64,000 nucleotides of DNA from Cherax quadricarinatus (taxonomy: Eukaryota; Arthropoda; Malacostraca; Decapoda; Parastacidae): positions 6,244,200 to 6,308,199 of the forward strand of contig NC_091372.1 of the NCBI RefSeq assembly GCF_038502225.1. The letters run 5' to 3'. Made by a program: the position numbers and the translations under genes. Numbering within the stretch: position 1 is the stretch's first letter; the number at the start of each line of letters is the position of its first letter. The notes beneath the pieces are model-generated. The model saw only the letters and a program-made list of their open reading frames with translations, was not told the DNA's origin and made no database searches. Below are positions 1 to 12,184 of the stretch, piece by piece.

Positions 1-221
1 TACACTTTTATGTGAAATAAATTATTTTCCCTTGGTTTTTGTATTTTAATATTATATTCTCCCTCTTTTTTTTATTTTTTTTCTGTTTTGGGTAAGTGCC
101 TTTTTCCCACACAAGTGGGAAATAAAATAATACCTGTGATGATATTTGAATTACACAGTACATTGAACCCTTGACATAATGAACTGATAGAAGGGAGTGG
201 TGTTGATTATCCCTTTTGGTG
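1..221. other. unannotated AT-rich sequence
   Basis: No coding exon, repeat terminus or RNA gene is recognisable here. It is presumably intronic sequence of the XRN1 gene, whose 5' exons lie to the left. The short open frames have no protein-like composition. Confidence 0.5.
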
Positions 222-430
222 GTTGTCATGTAGAACTATGTCACTGAGGTCAGGGTCCTTCATGTAGTTCTATGTCATGAGCTCAGCTCACTCACATAAG
301 CTGTGAGTGGCAAATTTTCTCCTAGATATGAGGGAATGGGTCTGTGTGGCAAGGGTGTACAGCACAAAAAGTATTCTGCCCAATGCAGTGCATGATGAGA
401 AAAATATAACCGACCATATATATGTACGTA

Positions 431-2658
431 CAGTGGACCCTCAACTAATGCCTTTAATCCGTTCCAGAGAGCTAGGCTTTAGCAGAATTAGCCGTTAGCC
501 GAATTAATTTTTCCCATAAAAATAATGGAAATAGAGTTAATCCGTTCCAGACACCCAAAAGTATTAAACAAAATAATTTTTTTTACACGAAATATACATT
601 TCCCTACACAGAAACCAATGGTACAGGCCAAATAAACAACAATTAAATGCCACTTACCTTTATGGTGGAGTTGTTATTGAGTGATGAGCCAGGAGCAGGG
701 GAGATTAAGGTATTCTAGTGTTTGGAAGGAGAATCCCCTTCCATAAAGACTTCAGGTACCAAATCCTTTGCTGGGGTTACCTCCCTTTTTGGTTTTTTAA
801 TACCACTAGGATCAGCTTTAGAGTCACTGGACCCCTGTCGGACAAAACATCTGTCCAGAGAGTTCTGTTTCTCACGTCCCCTTAGGATTTCCCTAAAATG
901 GGACACAAGAGTGTCGTTGTATATGTTGCCAATACGGCTTGCAACAGCTGTGTCAGGATAAAATTCATCCGTGAATGCTTGCACCTTTGTAAACATTGTT
1001 TACATTTCCTTAATCCTTGATGAAGGCAACTTCCTCCGTCTCTCTTCCACCTGCTCTGAAGCACATTCCTGAGCTGTGATCTGTTGCTGTTGCAACAGAT
1101 TACAGCTGTGGTTAGTTCTTCATCGTCGTCCTCCACCAACTCTTCCACATTCTCGCCACAAACCTCCAACCCAGTGACACAACCCCAATGACACAATGGA
1201 TTCCACAACTGGTATAGGCTCCTGAGGGTTAGCCCCAAACCCTTCAAAATCCCTTTCTTGTACACATTGTGGCCACAATTTTTTCCAAGCAGAGTTCAAA
1301 GTCCTGCAAGTCACTCCCTCCCAAGCCTTTCCTATAAGGTTTATGCAACTGAGGATACTGAAGTGATCTTTCCAAAACTCTATTAGGGTCAGTTCAGTGT
1401 CTGAGGTCACTTCAAAGCACTTTTGAAACATTACTTTTGTGTAGAGTTTTTTGAAGTTTGAAATGACCTGCTGGTCCATGGGCTGGAGGAGAGGAGTTGT
1501 ATTAGGAGGCAAAAACTTAACTTTGATGAAGCTCAACTCCCCTGCAGTTTTCTCTTGCAAGTTGTGAGGATGAGCAGGAGCATTGTCCATTACCAGGAGG
1601 CACTTAAGTAACAACTTATTTTCCAGGAGGTAATTTTTAACAATGGGGCCAAACACACCATAAAACCAGTCCAGGAAAATTTCCCTAGTGACCCATGCCT
1701 CACTGTTTGGTCTCCACATCATACACAAATTAGCCTTGACGACACTGTTTTTCTTGAACACACTGGGAGTTTCAGAGTGATACACGAGTAGAGGCTTCAC
1801 TTTGCAATCCCCACTAGCATTACTACACAACATTAGAGTTAGCCTGTCTTTCATAGGCTTGTGTCCTGGGAGTGTGTTTTCCTCCTGAGTAATGTAGGTC
1901 CTGTTTGGCATTTTCTTCCAAAACAGGCCTGTTTCATCACAATTAAACACTTGTTGGGGTTTTAATTTTTCAGTGTCTGTGTACTCCTTAAAGTCCTGCA
2001 CATATTTATTAGCCGCTTTTTTGTCTGAACTGGCAGCCTCGCCATGCCTTATCACACTGTGTATGCTGCTATGATTCTTAAATATCTCAAACCAACCTTT
2101 GCTGGCCTTAAATTCATCAGTATCATCACTATTTGGAGGCATTTTCTTAATGAGATCATCATGCAACTGCCTTGCCTTTTCACATATTATTGACTGAGAA
2201 GCACTATCTCCTGATGATTGTTTTTCGTTTATCCACACCAACAACAGTGTCTCCACATCTTCAGTTATTTGCGATCTCCGTTTTGAAAACATACTCGCCC
2301 CTTTCACAGCTTCCTTGATTGCCTTTCTGTTCGCCAAGATAATGATGGTTGAATGGGGTTTGTTATATAGCCTTTCCAACTTGGAGATATGCACTCCACT
2401 TTCATACTTTTCTATTATCTCTCTTCTAGTGCCAACCACAGGGTTGGCACTAGAAGCTTTCTTGGGGCCCAAGGTGGCTTATTTAGTGGTTACAAGCACT
2501 AAAAACAATGGAATAATACAAAATATAACGCAGATATGCGTGGAATCAACTGCAACGGCGAGTTTTTCGGCATTGGTCGAGCCAATATTTTGACGCCAAA
2601 GAGAGCCGTTAGCCGATTTTGGCATTAGGCGATGCCGCCGTTAGTTGAGGGTCCACTG
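431..2658 (-). mobile_element. Tigger/pogo-type DNA transposon, inactive
   Basis: The termini are near-perfect inverted repeats: CAGTGGACCCTCAACTAA at the left and its complement at the right. They are flanked by a TA dinucleotide on each side (429-430 and 2659-2660), the target duplication of the Tc1/mariner/pogo superfamily. The 2.2-kb body carries a transposase on the minus strand, described separately. The reading frame is broken, so this copy cannot be autonomous. Confidence 0.9.
715..2472 (-). pseudogene. Tigger-type transposase, frameshifted
   Basis: The minus-strand frame opens with MGPKKASSANP at 2472 and runs for about 430 recognisable residues. It contains an N-terminal Psq-like helix-turn-helix (EIIEKYESGVHISKL), a CENP-B-type DNA-binding segment, and the pogo catalytic motifs: FNCDETGLFWKK (first D), LLVMDNAPAHP (second D) and LLQPMDQQVISNF (third D). 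Near position 1170 the frame shifts. The rest of the C-terminus continues in other frames (1265-882 and 996-715) and ends in the family's EGDSPSK terminus. Full-length relatives in this window have 597 residues, so this copy is disrupted but structurally almost complete. The protein would bind the element's ends and perform cut-and-paste transposition in the nucleus. Confidence 0.88.
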
Positions 2659-3861
2659 TACATATGATTTAAAATAACAAATTTGAGGTATTTTTTTTTT
2701 TTTGGCTGTTGCTTAGTATTGTTTGATAGAATGGAAGACACTACTGAAATAGAGATAATTTTGATTGGGTTCAGGATTGGAAGTAACTTGAAAGTGTGCT
2801 CAGAGTAGTGGAAATATTCTATTTTTGTCGATATTCCTGAGGACAGGTAAGGCCCCAACAGTCCCCAGTCTGTTTTATGAGTTTTTAGTAAGTCTGATTC
2901 AATTTACTCTATTTCTTGGTTAATAAAATATTAGCATGAATGATTGGTCGTGGTTTACCATGCCCTGATAACTGAATCAGACCTATTTTAGACCCATAAA
3001 AGAGACTGGGGGATGTAAGGAGGCCTTATCTATCCCTAGAAAAATTGGAAGTCAAATATTTCTGCTGTTTTGAGCTCAATTTCAAGCTGCTTCCGGTCCT
3101 GAAATCAACCAAAATTATCTCTATTTCAGTAATATGTCTTCCATTCTGTCGAATGATACCAAGAAGCAGCCAACAAAACCATAAAAATCATACGAGGTAA
3201 CACCTCAAAGTGTTTTGCTTTTCCCATTGTGCATTGCGTGGATCAGGATTTTTTATACTGTACACACTCGTTCCACAGACCCATTCTCTTATCATATCAA
3301 GGCCAAAATTTACCACTCGCAGCTTATTTGAATGAGCTGAACTTATGACATTAAACTACATGAGGGCAAATGACCTCAATGATATAGTTCTACGTGAATT
3401 TACCTTGCGGACTGCAGCTATAACAGGTAATTCTGGAGTTAATGAAAGTTGTCTGTTAAATCTGGAATTGTTCACAAGAAATAATAGCCATTTTTGATAA
3501 AAGGGACAAAGTCTGTTATATGTGAAAGAATGTACCCAGTGGACTGTATGAATGACAGACAGTTATGGATTCGACAACCTTATTCTGTTGCTTTCAAATA
3601 TTGTCTGTTAAATTCAAAATTTGTTAAATCAGGTTCTGTTAAATCAAGATTTTACTGTGCTGTATATGAACAGTAGTGTATTTCTTACTTATTGTTTTAA
3701 ACAAATTTATATCTTGTCATGCCAGGAATCAGTATTTTGAATTTTCTATGTTCTACTAGGGCTGTTTTCTGATTTACTTTGGAATAACTCTTGTTATTGA
3801 AATAATTTTATTGTATGTTTATTTTCTCTCTCTGATATACATGTATTCTCCTTAATAACAG

Positions 3862-4051
3862 CAAGGAGCGTGTTGCACAACTTACTGACTGGTTAAAGAA
3901 TGCAAACTTTGCCAAAGCCGAGCGCCAGCCTTGTGGAACACAGTCCCTGGGAGAGGCCATAGTGTCACGTCTTGTGGAAGAAATTGACAAAGTATCTACT
4001 ATAAGGGCCAGGATTGTAAAAATGCAAGTGCGGCCACATTTACTTTATAAG
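3862..4051 (+). CDS. XRN1: XRN1 internal exon, end of the catalytic/PAZ-Tudor region
   Basis: The exon is bounded by an AG acceptor (CTTAATAACAG) and a GT donor (GTACTG). Its first base completes a split codon and it ends in phase 0. The translation begins KERVAQLTDWLKNANF and ends KMQVRPHLLYK. The VRPHLLY segment is what I recognise as the sequence immediately before the SH3-like region in metazoan XRN1, the cytoplasmic 5'-3' exoribonuclease that degrades decapped 5'-monophosphate mRNA. The next exon (16870) continues in phase 0 with the expected SH3-like region, which supports the call. Upstream exons with the catalytic acidic cluster are outside the window. Identification is from memory of the family. 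Confidence 0.85.
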
Positions 4052-5097
4052 GTACTGTTAGAGGTCTTTACATACATATAGTATATATATATATATCTGC
4101 TTCTAAGCATATTTATGCAGTTTGTCTCCTATGAAATATTTGCCATGACTCTAAAGTGGTACTGCACAGCATTTGCTGAAGCAGTCACTGTAAGAAGTAA
4201 GCCAGGTGTTCTCTCGTCCATATAGAAGCACTGACATGGAAGGAAGTGCAGGTTACTTCTCACCTCTGTTGGTGATTCTTTTGGGAGTCATTCACACTAG
4301 TAACAACTCTCCATTATCTTATTTTTTTCTCTTGTGTCTATCAATATTTTGCTATCTTTTCTGTGGAGAGATGATCTCCACAATGTTCAGACTAGGTTCA
4401 GATGTTTCTCATATGTTCAGGGAGATGGAGTAAGACTCACAGAAGCACAGCTGTCATGTGTATGGTATCTGGGCCAGAGCAGCAGTTATTGCATGGAAGC
4501 TCCAGCATATTGGGTTGTACTTTTTTCCTGACAATCATACTGGACCATCTTGTTATTTCAGTGAAACCCAACTTATTGGCATGTACTAGAATCTAAGAGG
4601 ATTTTATTAACTTGATTGATGCCTAAGTTGAGGAAAAATAGTAAGTGCTATTCTGTACTGTACTTCTATAGCCTTATTGAGATTCAAATCCTGAACCTCT
4701 GAGGAAGTGTAAGCCTGTTAAATCACCTTTCCAGGCTTCATTTTCTCCACAACATTTACTGTAATGAACTAGTTCAGGAAATTTTACCAGCACATCTAAA
4801 TAGCTCAGCGGGAAGCTCACAACCTCAGCTTCATTCTGGGCACCAACCAACAAGATAATTTTGCAGCTCAGCATCTAGATGACTTTCAGTTGAAGATCAC
4901 AAACAATAGAAAAAGATTTTATTGGATCATTACCCCTGAAAGTTAGTATAGCAACCCAGTATGGATACATGATCGTAACAGTGTAATTACACATTCTCGT
5001 TCTTTTAACATAAGTGTGTCTGCTCTAGCTACATTTCTACAATCACTAAAAATGTTTATGATTGATGATAGCGTGAATAAATGCTTACATAGGTACA
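4052..5097. other. intron sequence without recognisable features
   Basis: This is the start of a 12.8-kb XRN1 intron. A short AT dinucleotide run lies near 4081-4094. No exon-like open frame with splice sites is seen. Confidence 0.5.
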
Positions 5098-5570
5098 GTA
5101 GTAGGTTGGTAGAGAGCAACCACCCAGGGAGGTACTACCGTCCTGCCAAGTGAGTGTAAAACGAGAGCCTGTAATTGTTTTACATGATGGTAGGATTGCT
5201 GGTGTCTTTTGTCTGTCTCATAAATATGCAAGATTACAGGTACATTTGCTACTTCTACTTACACTTAGGTCACACTACACATACATGTTCAAGCATATAT
5301 ATATATACACACACACCCCTCTGGGTTTTCTGCTTATTTTCTTTCTAGTTCTTGTTTATTTCCTCTTATCTTCATGGGGAATTGGAACAGAATTCTTCCT
5401 CTGTAACCCTTGTGTGTTGTAAGAGGTGACTAAAATGCCGGGAGCAAGGGGCTAGTAACCCCTTCTTCTGTATAAATTACTAAATTTAAAAAGAGTAACT
5501 TTTGTTTTTCTTTTTGGGCCACCCTGCCTCGGTGGGATACGGCCGGTTTGTTGAAAGAAAGAAGAAAGTT
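5098..5570 (+). mobile_element. bipartite short derivative of the RTE-like LINE (5'UTR joined to 3' tail)
   Basis: The unit starts GTAGTAGGTTGGTAGAGAGC and matches the 5'UTR of the full-length LINE (5' end at 43456, minus strand). After GGGCTAGTAACCCC and TAAATTTAAAAAGAG it passes directly into the LINE-type 3' tail TTTTTGGGCCACCCTGCCTC, with no coding sequence between. A second copy with the same structure and a poly-A end lies at 23527-23997. It has no ORF, so it would depend on LINE proteins for mobility. In this copy the tail is followed at once by another LINE 5'UTR fragment. Confidence 0.7.
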
Positions 5571-5739
5571 CTTGGTCTTATTACTTATCCTTTTATACCC
5601 ATGGGGAAGTGGAATAAGAATCTTTCCTCCGTAAGCCATGCGTGTTGTAAAAGTCAGGTAAAATGCCAGGAACAGTGGGCTAGTAACCCCTTTTCCCGTA
5701 ATAATTACTAAAAAGAATAAGAAGAAGAAAATTGTCAAA

Positions 5740-8495
5740 GTGGGAAGTCTGAATGTGCATGGATGTTGTGCAAATGATAAAGAGATGATTGTGGATGTTA
5801 CGAATGAGAAGAAGCTGGATGTCCTGGCTATAAGTGAAACAAAGCTGAAGGGGGTGGGAGAGTTTCAGTGGAGAGGAATAAATGGGATTAGGTCAGGGGT
5901 TTCAAAAAGAGTTAGAGCTAAAGAAGGAGTAGCAATAATGTTGAAGGATAAGTTATGGCAGGAAAAGAGGGACTATAAATGTATTAATTCAAGGATTATG
6001 TGGAGTAAAATAAAGGTTGGATGTGAAAAGTGGGTTATAGTAAGCATATATGCACCTGGAGAAGAGAGAAGTGTAGAGGAGAGAGAGAGTGAGTTTGGGA
6101 AATGTTGAGTGAATGCGTGGGGAGTTTTGAACCAAGTGTGAGAGTAATGGTGGTTGGGGATTTCAATGCTAAAGTGGGCAAAAATGTTGTGGAGGGAGTA
6201 GTAGGTAAATTTGGGGTGCCAGGGGTAAATGAAAATGGGGAGCCTTTAATTGAGCTATGTGTAGAAAGAGGTTTGGTAATAAGTAATACATATTTTATGA
6301 AGAAGAGGATAAATAAATATACAAGGTATGATGTAGCACGTAATGAAAGTAGTTTGTTAGATTATGTATTGGTGGATAAAAGGTTGATGGGTAGGCTCCA
6401 GGATGTACACATTTATAGAGGGGCAACTGATATATCGGATCATTATTTAGTTGTAGCTACAGTTAGAGTAAGAGGTAGATGGGAAAAGAGGAAAATGGCA
6501 ACAACAAGCAAGAGGGAGATGAAAGTGTATGAACTAATTGAGGAGGAAGTTTGGGTGAGATATAAGCAACTATTGGCAGAAAGGTGGGCTGGTGCAAGTA
6601 TGAGTAATGGGGATGGTTGAAGAGGGTTGGAATAGTTTTAAAAATGCAGTATTAGAATGTGAGGCAGAAGTTTGTGGTTATAGGAGGGTGGGTACAGGAG
6701 GAAAGAGGAGTGATTGGTGGAATGATGAAGTAAAGTGTGTGATAAAAGAGAAAAAGTTAGCTTATGAGAGGTTTTTACAAAGCAGAAGTGTTATAAGAAG
6801 AGTAGAGTATATGGAGAGTAAAAGAAAGGTGAAGAGAGTGGTGAGAGAGTGCAAAAGGAGAGCAGATGATAAGAGTGGGAGAGGCACTGTCAAGAAATTT
6901 TAATGAAAATAAGAAAAAATTTTGGAGTGAATTAAACAAGTTAAGAAAGTCTAGAGAACGAATGGATTTGTCAGTTAAAAACAGAGTAGGGGAGTTAGTA
7001 GATGGGGAGATGGAGGTTTTGGGTAGATGGCGAGAATATTTTGAGGAACTTTTAAATGTTGACGAAGAAAGGGAAGTGGTAATTTCATGCACTGGCCAGG
7101 GAGGTATACCATCTTTTAGGAGTGAAGAAGAGCAGGATGTGAGTGTGGGGAAGGTGCGTGAGGCATTACGTAGAATGAAAGGGGGTAAAGCAGCTGGAAC
7201 TGACGGGATCATGACAGAAATGTTAAAAGCAGGGGGGGATATAGTGTTATAGTGGTTGGTATTTTTGTTTAATAAATGTATGAAAGAGGGGAAGGTACCT
7301 AGGGATTGGCAGAGAGCATGTATAGTCCCTTTATATAAAGGGAAGGGGGACAAAAGAGATTGTAAAAATTATAGAGGAATAAGTTTACTGAGTATACCAG
7401 GAAAAGTGTACTGTAGGGTTATAATTGAAAGAATTAGAGGTGAGACAGAATGTAGGATTGCGGATGAGCAAGGAGGTTTCAGAGTGGGTAGGGGATGTGT
7501 AGATCAAAGTGTTTACATTGAAACATATATGTGAACAGTATTTAGATAAAGGTAGGAAAGTTTTTATTGCATTTATGGATTTAGAAAAGGCATATGACAG
7601 AGTGGATAGGGGAGCACTGTGGTAGATGTTGCAAGTATATGGAATAGGTTGTAAGTTACTAAATGCTGTAAAGAGTTTTTATGAGGATAGTGAGGCTCAG
7701 GTTAGGGTGTGTAGAAGAGAGGGAGACTACTTCCCAGTAAAAGTAGGTCTTAGACAGGGATGTGTAATGTCACCATGGTTGTTTAATATATTTATAGATG
7801 GGGTTGTAAAAGAAGTAAATGCTAGGGTGTTCAGGAGAGGGGTTGGATTAAATTATGGGGAATCAAATACAAAATGGGAGTTGACACAGTTACTTTTTGC
7901 TGATGATACTGTGCTTATGGGAGATTCTAAAGAAAAATTGCAAAGGTTAGTGGACGAATTTGGGAGGGTGTGTAAAGGTAGAAAGTTGAAAGTGAACACA
8001 GATAAGAGTAAGGTGATGAGGGTATCAAATGATTTAGATAAAGAAAAATTGGATATCAAGTTGGGGAGGAGGAGTATTGAAGAAGTGAATGTTTTCAGAT
8101 ACTTGGGGGTTGACGTGTCAGTGGATGGATTTATGAAGGATGAGGTTAATCATAGAATTGATGAGGGAAAAAAGGTGAGTGGTGCGTTGAGGTATATGTG
8201 GAGACAAAAAGCGTTATCTGTGGAGGCAAAGAAAGGAATGTATGAAAGTATAGTAGTACCAACACTCTTATATGGGTGTTGGAGGCGGTTGGAGGCAGTG
8301 GAGATATCCTGTCTAAGGGCAATGTGTGGTGTAAATATTATGCAGAAAATTTGGAGTGCAGAAATTAGGAGAAGGTATGGAGTTAATAAAAGTATTAGTC
8401 AGAGGGCAGAAGAGGGGTTGTTGAGGTGGTTTGGTCAACACCATGGGGTACCCTGCAACACCATTTATTTTATTTACTTTTATAAAATAAAATAA
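5740..8495 (+). pseudogene. LINE endonuclease-reverse transcriptase (copy A), decayed
   Basis: The product is recognisable in pieces. An apurinic-type endonuclease domain shows LDVLAISETKLKG, VSIYAPGEER, VVGDFNAKVG, LLDYVLVDKR and ISDHYLVV (5740-6620). A linker follows. The reverse transcriptase shows KAAGTDGI, YRGISLLSIPGK, FRVGRGCVDQ, FMDLEKAYDRVDRG, GLRQGCVMSPWLFN and LLFADDTVLMG (7140-7920). The C-terminal region ends RAEEGLLRWFG. Frameshifts or stops occur near 6107, 6615, 6880, 7252, 7534 and 7625, so no functional protein can be made. The architecture (endonuclease and RT in one protein, FADD box, no RNase H, no clear ORF1) suggests the RTE clade; the clade assignment is inference. Confidence 0.85.
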
Positions 8496-8807
8496 ATAAA
8501 TTAGAATAGATCAAAGTAGAATGACATGGAGGGTGTATAAATCTGTAGGGGAAGGAAGGTGGGGTAGGGGTCATCCTCAAAAGGTTGGAAGGAAGGGGTA
8601 AGGGAGGTTTTGTGGGCGAGGAGCTTGGACTTCCAGCAGGCGTGCATGAGCGTGTTCGATAGGAGTGAATGGAGACAAATGGTATTTGGGACCTGACAAT
8701 CTGTTGGAGTGTGAGCAGGGTAATATTTAGTGAAGGGATTCAGGGAAACCGGTTATTTTTATATAGCCGGACTTGAGTCCTGGAAATGGGAAGTACAATG
8801 ACTGCAC

Positions 8808-9860
8808 ACATAAAGTGGGAGTTGTCACAGTTGCTCTTTTCTGATGACACTGCTGTGCTCTTGGGAGATTCTGAAGAGAAGTTGCAGAGGTTGGTGGATG
8901 AATTTGGTAGGGTATGCAAAAGAAGAAAATTAAAAGTGAATACAGGAAAGAGTAAGGTTATGAGGATAACAAAAAGATTAGGTGATGAAAGATTGGATAT
9001 CAGATTGGAGGGAGAGAGTATGGAGGAGGTGAATGTATTCAGATATTTGGGAGTGGACGTGTCAGCGGATGGGTCTATGAAAGATGAGGTGAATCATAGA
9101 ATTGATGAGGGGAAAAGGGTGAGCGGTGCACTTAGGAGTCTGTGGAGACAAAGAACTTTGTCTTTGGAGGCAAAGAGGGGAATATATGAGAGTATAGTTT
9201 TACCAACGCTCTTATATGGGTGTGAAGCATGGGTGATGAATGTTGCAGCGAGGAGAAGGCTGGAGGCAGTGGAGATGTCATGTCTGAGTGCAATGTGTGG
9301 TGTGAATATAATGCAGAGAATTCGTAGTTTGGAAGTTAGGAGGAGGTGCGGGATTACCAAAACTGTTGTCCAGAGGGCTGAGGAAGGGTTGTTGAGGTGG
9401 TTCGGACATGTAGAGGGAATGGAGCAAAACAGAATGACTTCAAGAGTGTATCAAGTCTGTAGTGGAAGGAAGGCGGGGTAGGGGTCGGCCTAGGAAAGGT
9501 TGGAGGGAGGGGGTAAAGGAGGTTTTGTGTGCGAGGGGCTTGGACTTCCAGTGGGCATGCGTGAGCGTGTTTGATAGGAGTGAATGGAGACAAATGGTTT
9601 TTAATACTTGACGTGCTGTTGGAATGTGAGCAAAGTAACATTTATGAAGGGATTCAGGGAAACCGGCAGGCCGGACTCGAGTCCTGGAGATGGGAAGTAC
9701 AGTGCCTGCACTCTGAAGGAGGGGTGTTAATGTTGCAGTTTAAAAACTGTAGTGTAAAGCACCCTTCTGGCAAGACAGTGATGGAGTGAATGATGGTGAG
9801 AGTTTTTCTTTTTTGGGCCACCCTGCCTTGGTGGGAATCGGCCAGTGTGTTTATAATAAA
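8808..9860 (+). mobile_element. 5'-truncated RTE-like LINE nested in copy A
   Basis: It starts inside the RT domain (KWELSQLLFSDDTAVLLG) and runs through the C-terminal region (ORF 8786-9481) to the family 3' end CACCCTGCCTTGGTGGGAAT, ending TTATAATAAA. The host LINE's 3'UTR is interrupted here. An 11-bp target duplication flanks the insert: AATGACTGCAC at 8797-8807 and AATGCCTGCAC at 9861-9871, with one mismatch. The insert belongs to the younger subfamily of copies B-G. The FADD box reads FSDD with an extra codon here. Confidence 0.85.
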
Positions 9861-10098
9861 AATGCCTGCACTCTAAAGGAGGGGTTTGGGATATTAGCAG
9901 TTTGGAGAGATATGTTGTATATCTTTATACGTATATGCTTCTAAACTGTTGTGTTCTGAGCACCTCTGCAAAAAGAGTGATTATGTGTGAGTGAGGTGAA
10001 AGTGTTGAATGATGATGAAAGTATTTTCTTTTTGAGGATTTTCTTTCTTTTTGGGTCAGCCTGCCTTGGCGGGAGACGGCTGACTTGTTAAAAAAAAA

Positions 10099-11508
10099 AA
10101 ACAATAAAAAACAAGGAAGTTTTAGTGGAGATACAGCAAACATCATGAAGGCTCTGCCATGACACATTTTTGTAGAGATTAGCTTGCCTCTTGTCAGGTA
10201 AGGCAAAGTGATGTTTATTTAGCTGATAACTTAGGGAAGATGCATGGGTAAGTCTCTCACATTGAGAAGGCATCTGATGCTGCCTGCTACACGATAACCA
10301 TCACTACATCAAAATTCATTCCAGTTCTCTCCCCCATGGTCTTCAAATATTTTAAGTAATGACTAATAGAATGTAAACTAAGAAAAACTTATTTTCTATG
10401 TCAAGTTGTAGGATATTTAAAAAAAAAAAAAATTCTGGCATTTTTGGAGGTGCTTTAATTGTAACTCTATTTTTTCCATATGTTCTTCAGGTTAGTTAGT
10501 GCTAGATTAAATTAGATGTCAATTTTCCTTGATGTAGTCCTTGCATTAATTGACAGTCTACTCTGTATCCCTGGAAGAATGATAGACAGCTAGCTGGTGT
10601 GAAACTACACTTCTGTATCTTCCCTTGCTGATACTTACCTACTCTGTAGCATACATCAACATAAAAGTGCCCCACAGTAGCACATCCAGGCTTTCAATCT
10701 GGGAGGGAACTTAAAAATCATAAGATCCTGAAAAAATCAAAGATATTGTTTATAAAAATACGTGATTTTTAGTGTTTGTGCAAAATTTCTTAAACTGTCA
10801 TACTTTCATGGTGACTGGTCATTATAATACTGTGAAAATTAAGCATTATGTGCATCCTACTTCCCCCCCCCCTCCACCATGGTTGTACCACTTGTGCCAC
10901 ACTCCATAGGTAAAGAAACAAGCTTAGTAAGTGTAAATGATTGAGCCATCAGTTTCACCGGTCCCACGAAGACTGGAAACCCTTGGTTCCAAGTGACAAA
11001 AGTTTAGTTTAAGGTTCTTCAAGGGCTGTCATCTTATTGTTTTAACACTTTTGCACGACAATTGAGGGGAAAATTCTTACTTCATCTTCAGGTCTTACCT
11101 ACCTCTGACTTCTTTGTAATTTTTATTTATAATCTTCATTAAACCTTCTTGGCCAGACCATCAAATCTCTATTGCAGAATCCATTTACAGTATACACTGT
11201 ATAATGAACACAAAAATTGAAGTTTAAGCACTAAAAAGTTAGACTTATTCAGTGGATACATGGAGTACATGGGAAAGAGAAATAGCATTGGACTTGGAAA
11301 GTTCACACTGTGGCTATCTGCTAAGAACTCTCTACTTTTGCTTATTGTCTAGGTATGTGTCAAGGATAGAAAAGCAGAAGGGGGGGGTTTCCAAAAAGTA
11401 TTTTCATTTGCTTACTGTTTAATTTTTAGTATTACATAAGTACTTCTTTTTAATATTTCCTGTCACTTATATTTTATAATTGGCATTGACTATAAAATTA
11501 TGCATTAA
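10099..11508. other. intron sequence, no recognisable gene
   Basis: This is AT-rich non-coding sequence within the long XRN1 intron. It has short homopolymers (A near 10418, C near 10862, G near 11381) and no splice-bounded open frame that I can support. Confidence 0.5.
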
Positions 11509-12066
11509 TACAGTAGACCCCGGGTTTTCGTAATTAATCCATTCCAGAAGGTTGGCCGAAAACCGAAGTAATATTTCCCATAGGAAATAATGTAAATCCA
11601 GTTGATCCGTTTCAGACACCCAAAAATATTAACAAAAAAATGCATTTTGTAGAGAATAACTATAGTTTTACATACAGAAAACAATGAGAAATATATATAA
11701 ATGACTAATTTTAATGATAAATGAACATTACATAACTTTATTGAAGACTCTCGTTGGTGAGTAGTATTTATTTGTAGTCCCAGAGGGACTACTTCCCAGG
11801 TGTATACCTACCAGCTACATATACTGTGGCCTACAGCCATTTTATTACCATCGACATACCATGTTCACTGAGTTTAATCATTTCTAACAACTACCTTTAG
11901 ATGCCAACATAAACAAAGGGAGAGGTAATGAATAATTCATGCCAAGAATTGTAAACTAAAGCTTATGTATAAAGGGTGGTTACTGGGCCAACACAGATTC
12001 ATACAGTTTTCTCTAATGCTGGACCAGAGAAAACATAATGTTTACCCTCCACCCCATATAAACATT

Positions 12067-12184
12067 GCATGTTTATATGCTATGTAACATGTTGCTTACA
12101 TAATTTTGAAAAAAATATCATATATGGATTAATGAAAATGCCTATGTTAACATAAAATAAGACATTTAATGTGCCCAAGAGTGA
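12067..12184 (+). repeat. direct repeat, copy 1 (about 118 bp)
   Basis: GCATGTTTATATGCTATGTA through GACATTTAATGTGCCCAAG recurs with about 90% identity and in the same orientation at 16540-16657. The two copies bracket the minisatellite and the stacked transposons. Confidence 0.8.

Larger units (their letters stand above)
222..3405. repeat. large foldback (inverted-repeat) element interrupted by a Tigger
   Basis: The left arm (about 222-430 and 2659-2905) and the right arm (about 2960-3405) are diverged reverse complements. For example, the left arm reads TGAGCTCAGCTCACTCACAT, and the reverse strand of the right arm reads TAAGTTCAGCTCATTCAAAT at the same offset. The inner arms also match (GTCTGATTCAATTTA versus GTCTGATTCAGTTAT). 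The arm sequence is related to the body of the TTAA-flanked MITEs at 33649-34725 and 50872-51935. A Tigger element (431-2658) sits in the left arm, so the foldback is older. Arms are only roughly similar, so boundaries are approximate. Confidence 0.6.
5575..10098 (+). mobile_element. RTE-like LINE, old copy A, with a nested LINE
   Basis: The 5'UTR fragment starts near 5575 and the coding region near 5740. The 3'UTR is split by a nested, 5'-truncated LINE (8808-9860) and resumes at 9872 to finish near 10098 in TTGTTAAAAAAAAAAAA. The host part belongs to a subfamily distinct from copies B-G, with about 80% similar protein. The coding region has at least five frameshifts or stops. A 60-bp AT-rich insertion lies near 8440-8500. 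Confidence 0.82.

Noticed and set aside
3494..3676. possible exon with repeated CTGTTAAAT motifs
   Set aside because: No acceptor/donor pair fits and there is no homology; it looks like a decayed transposon end.
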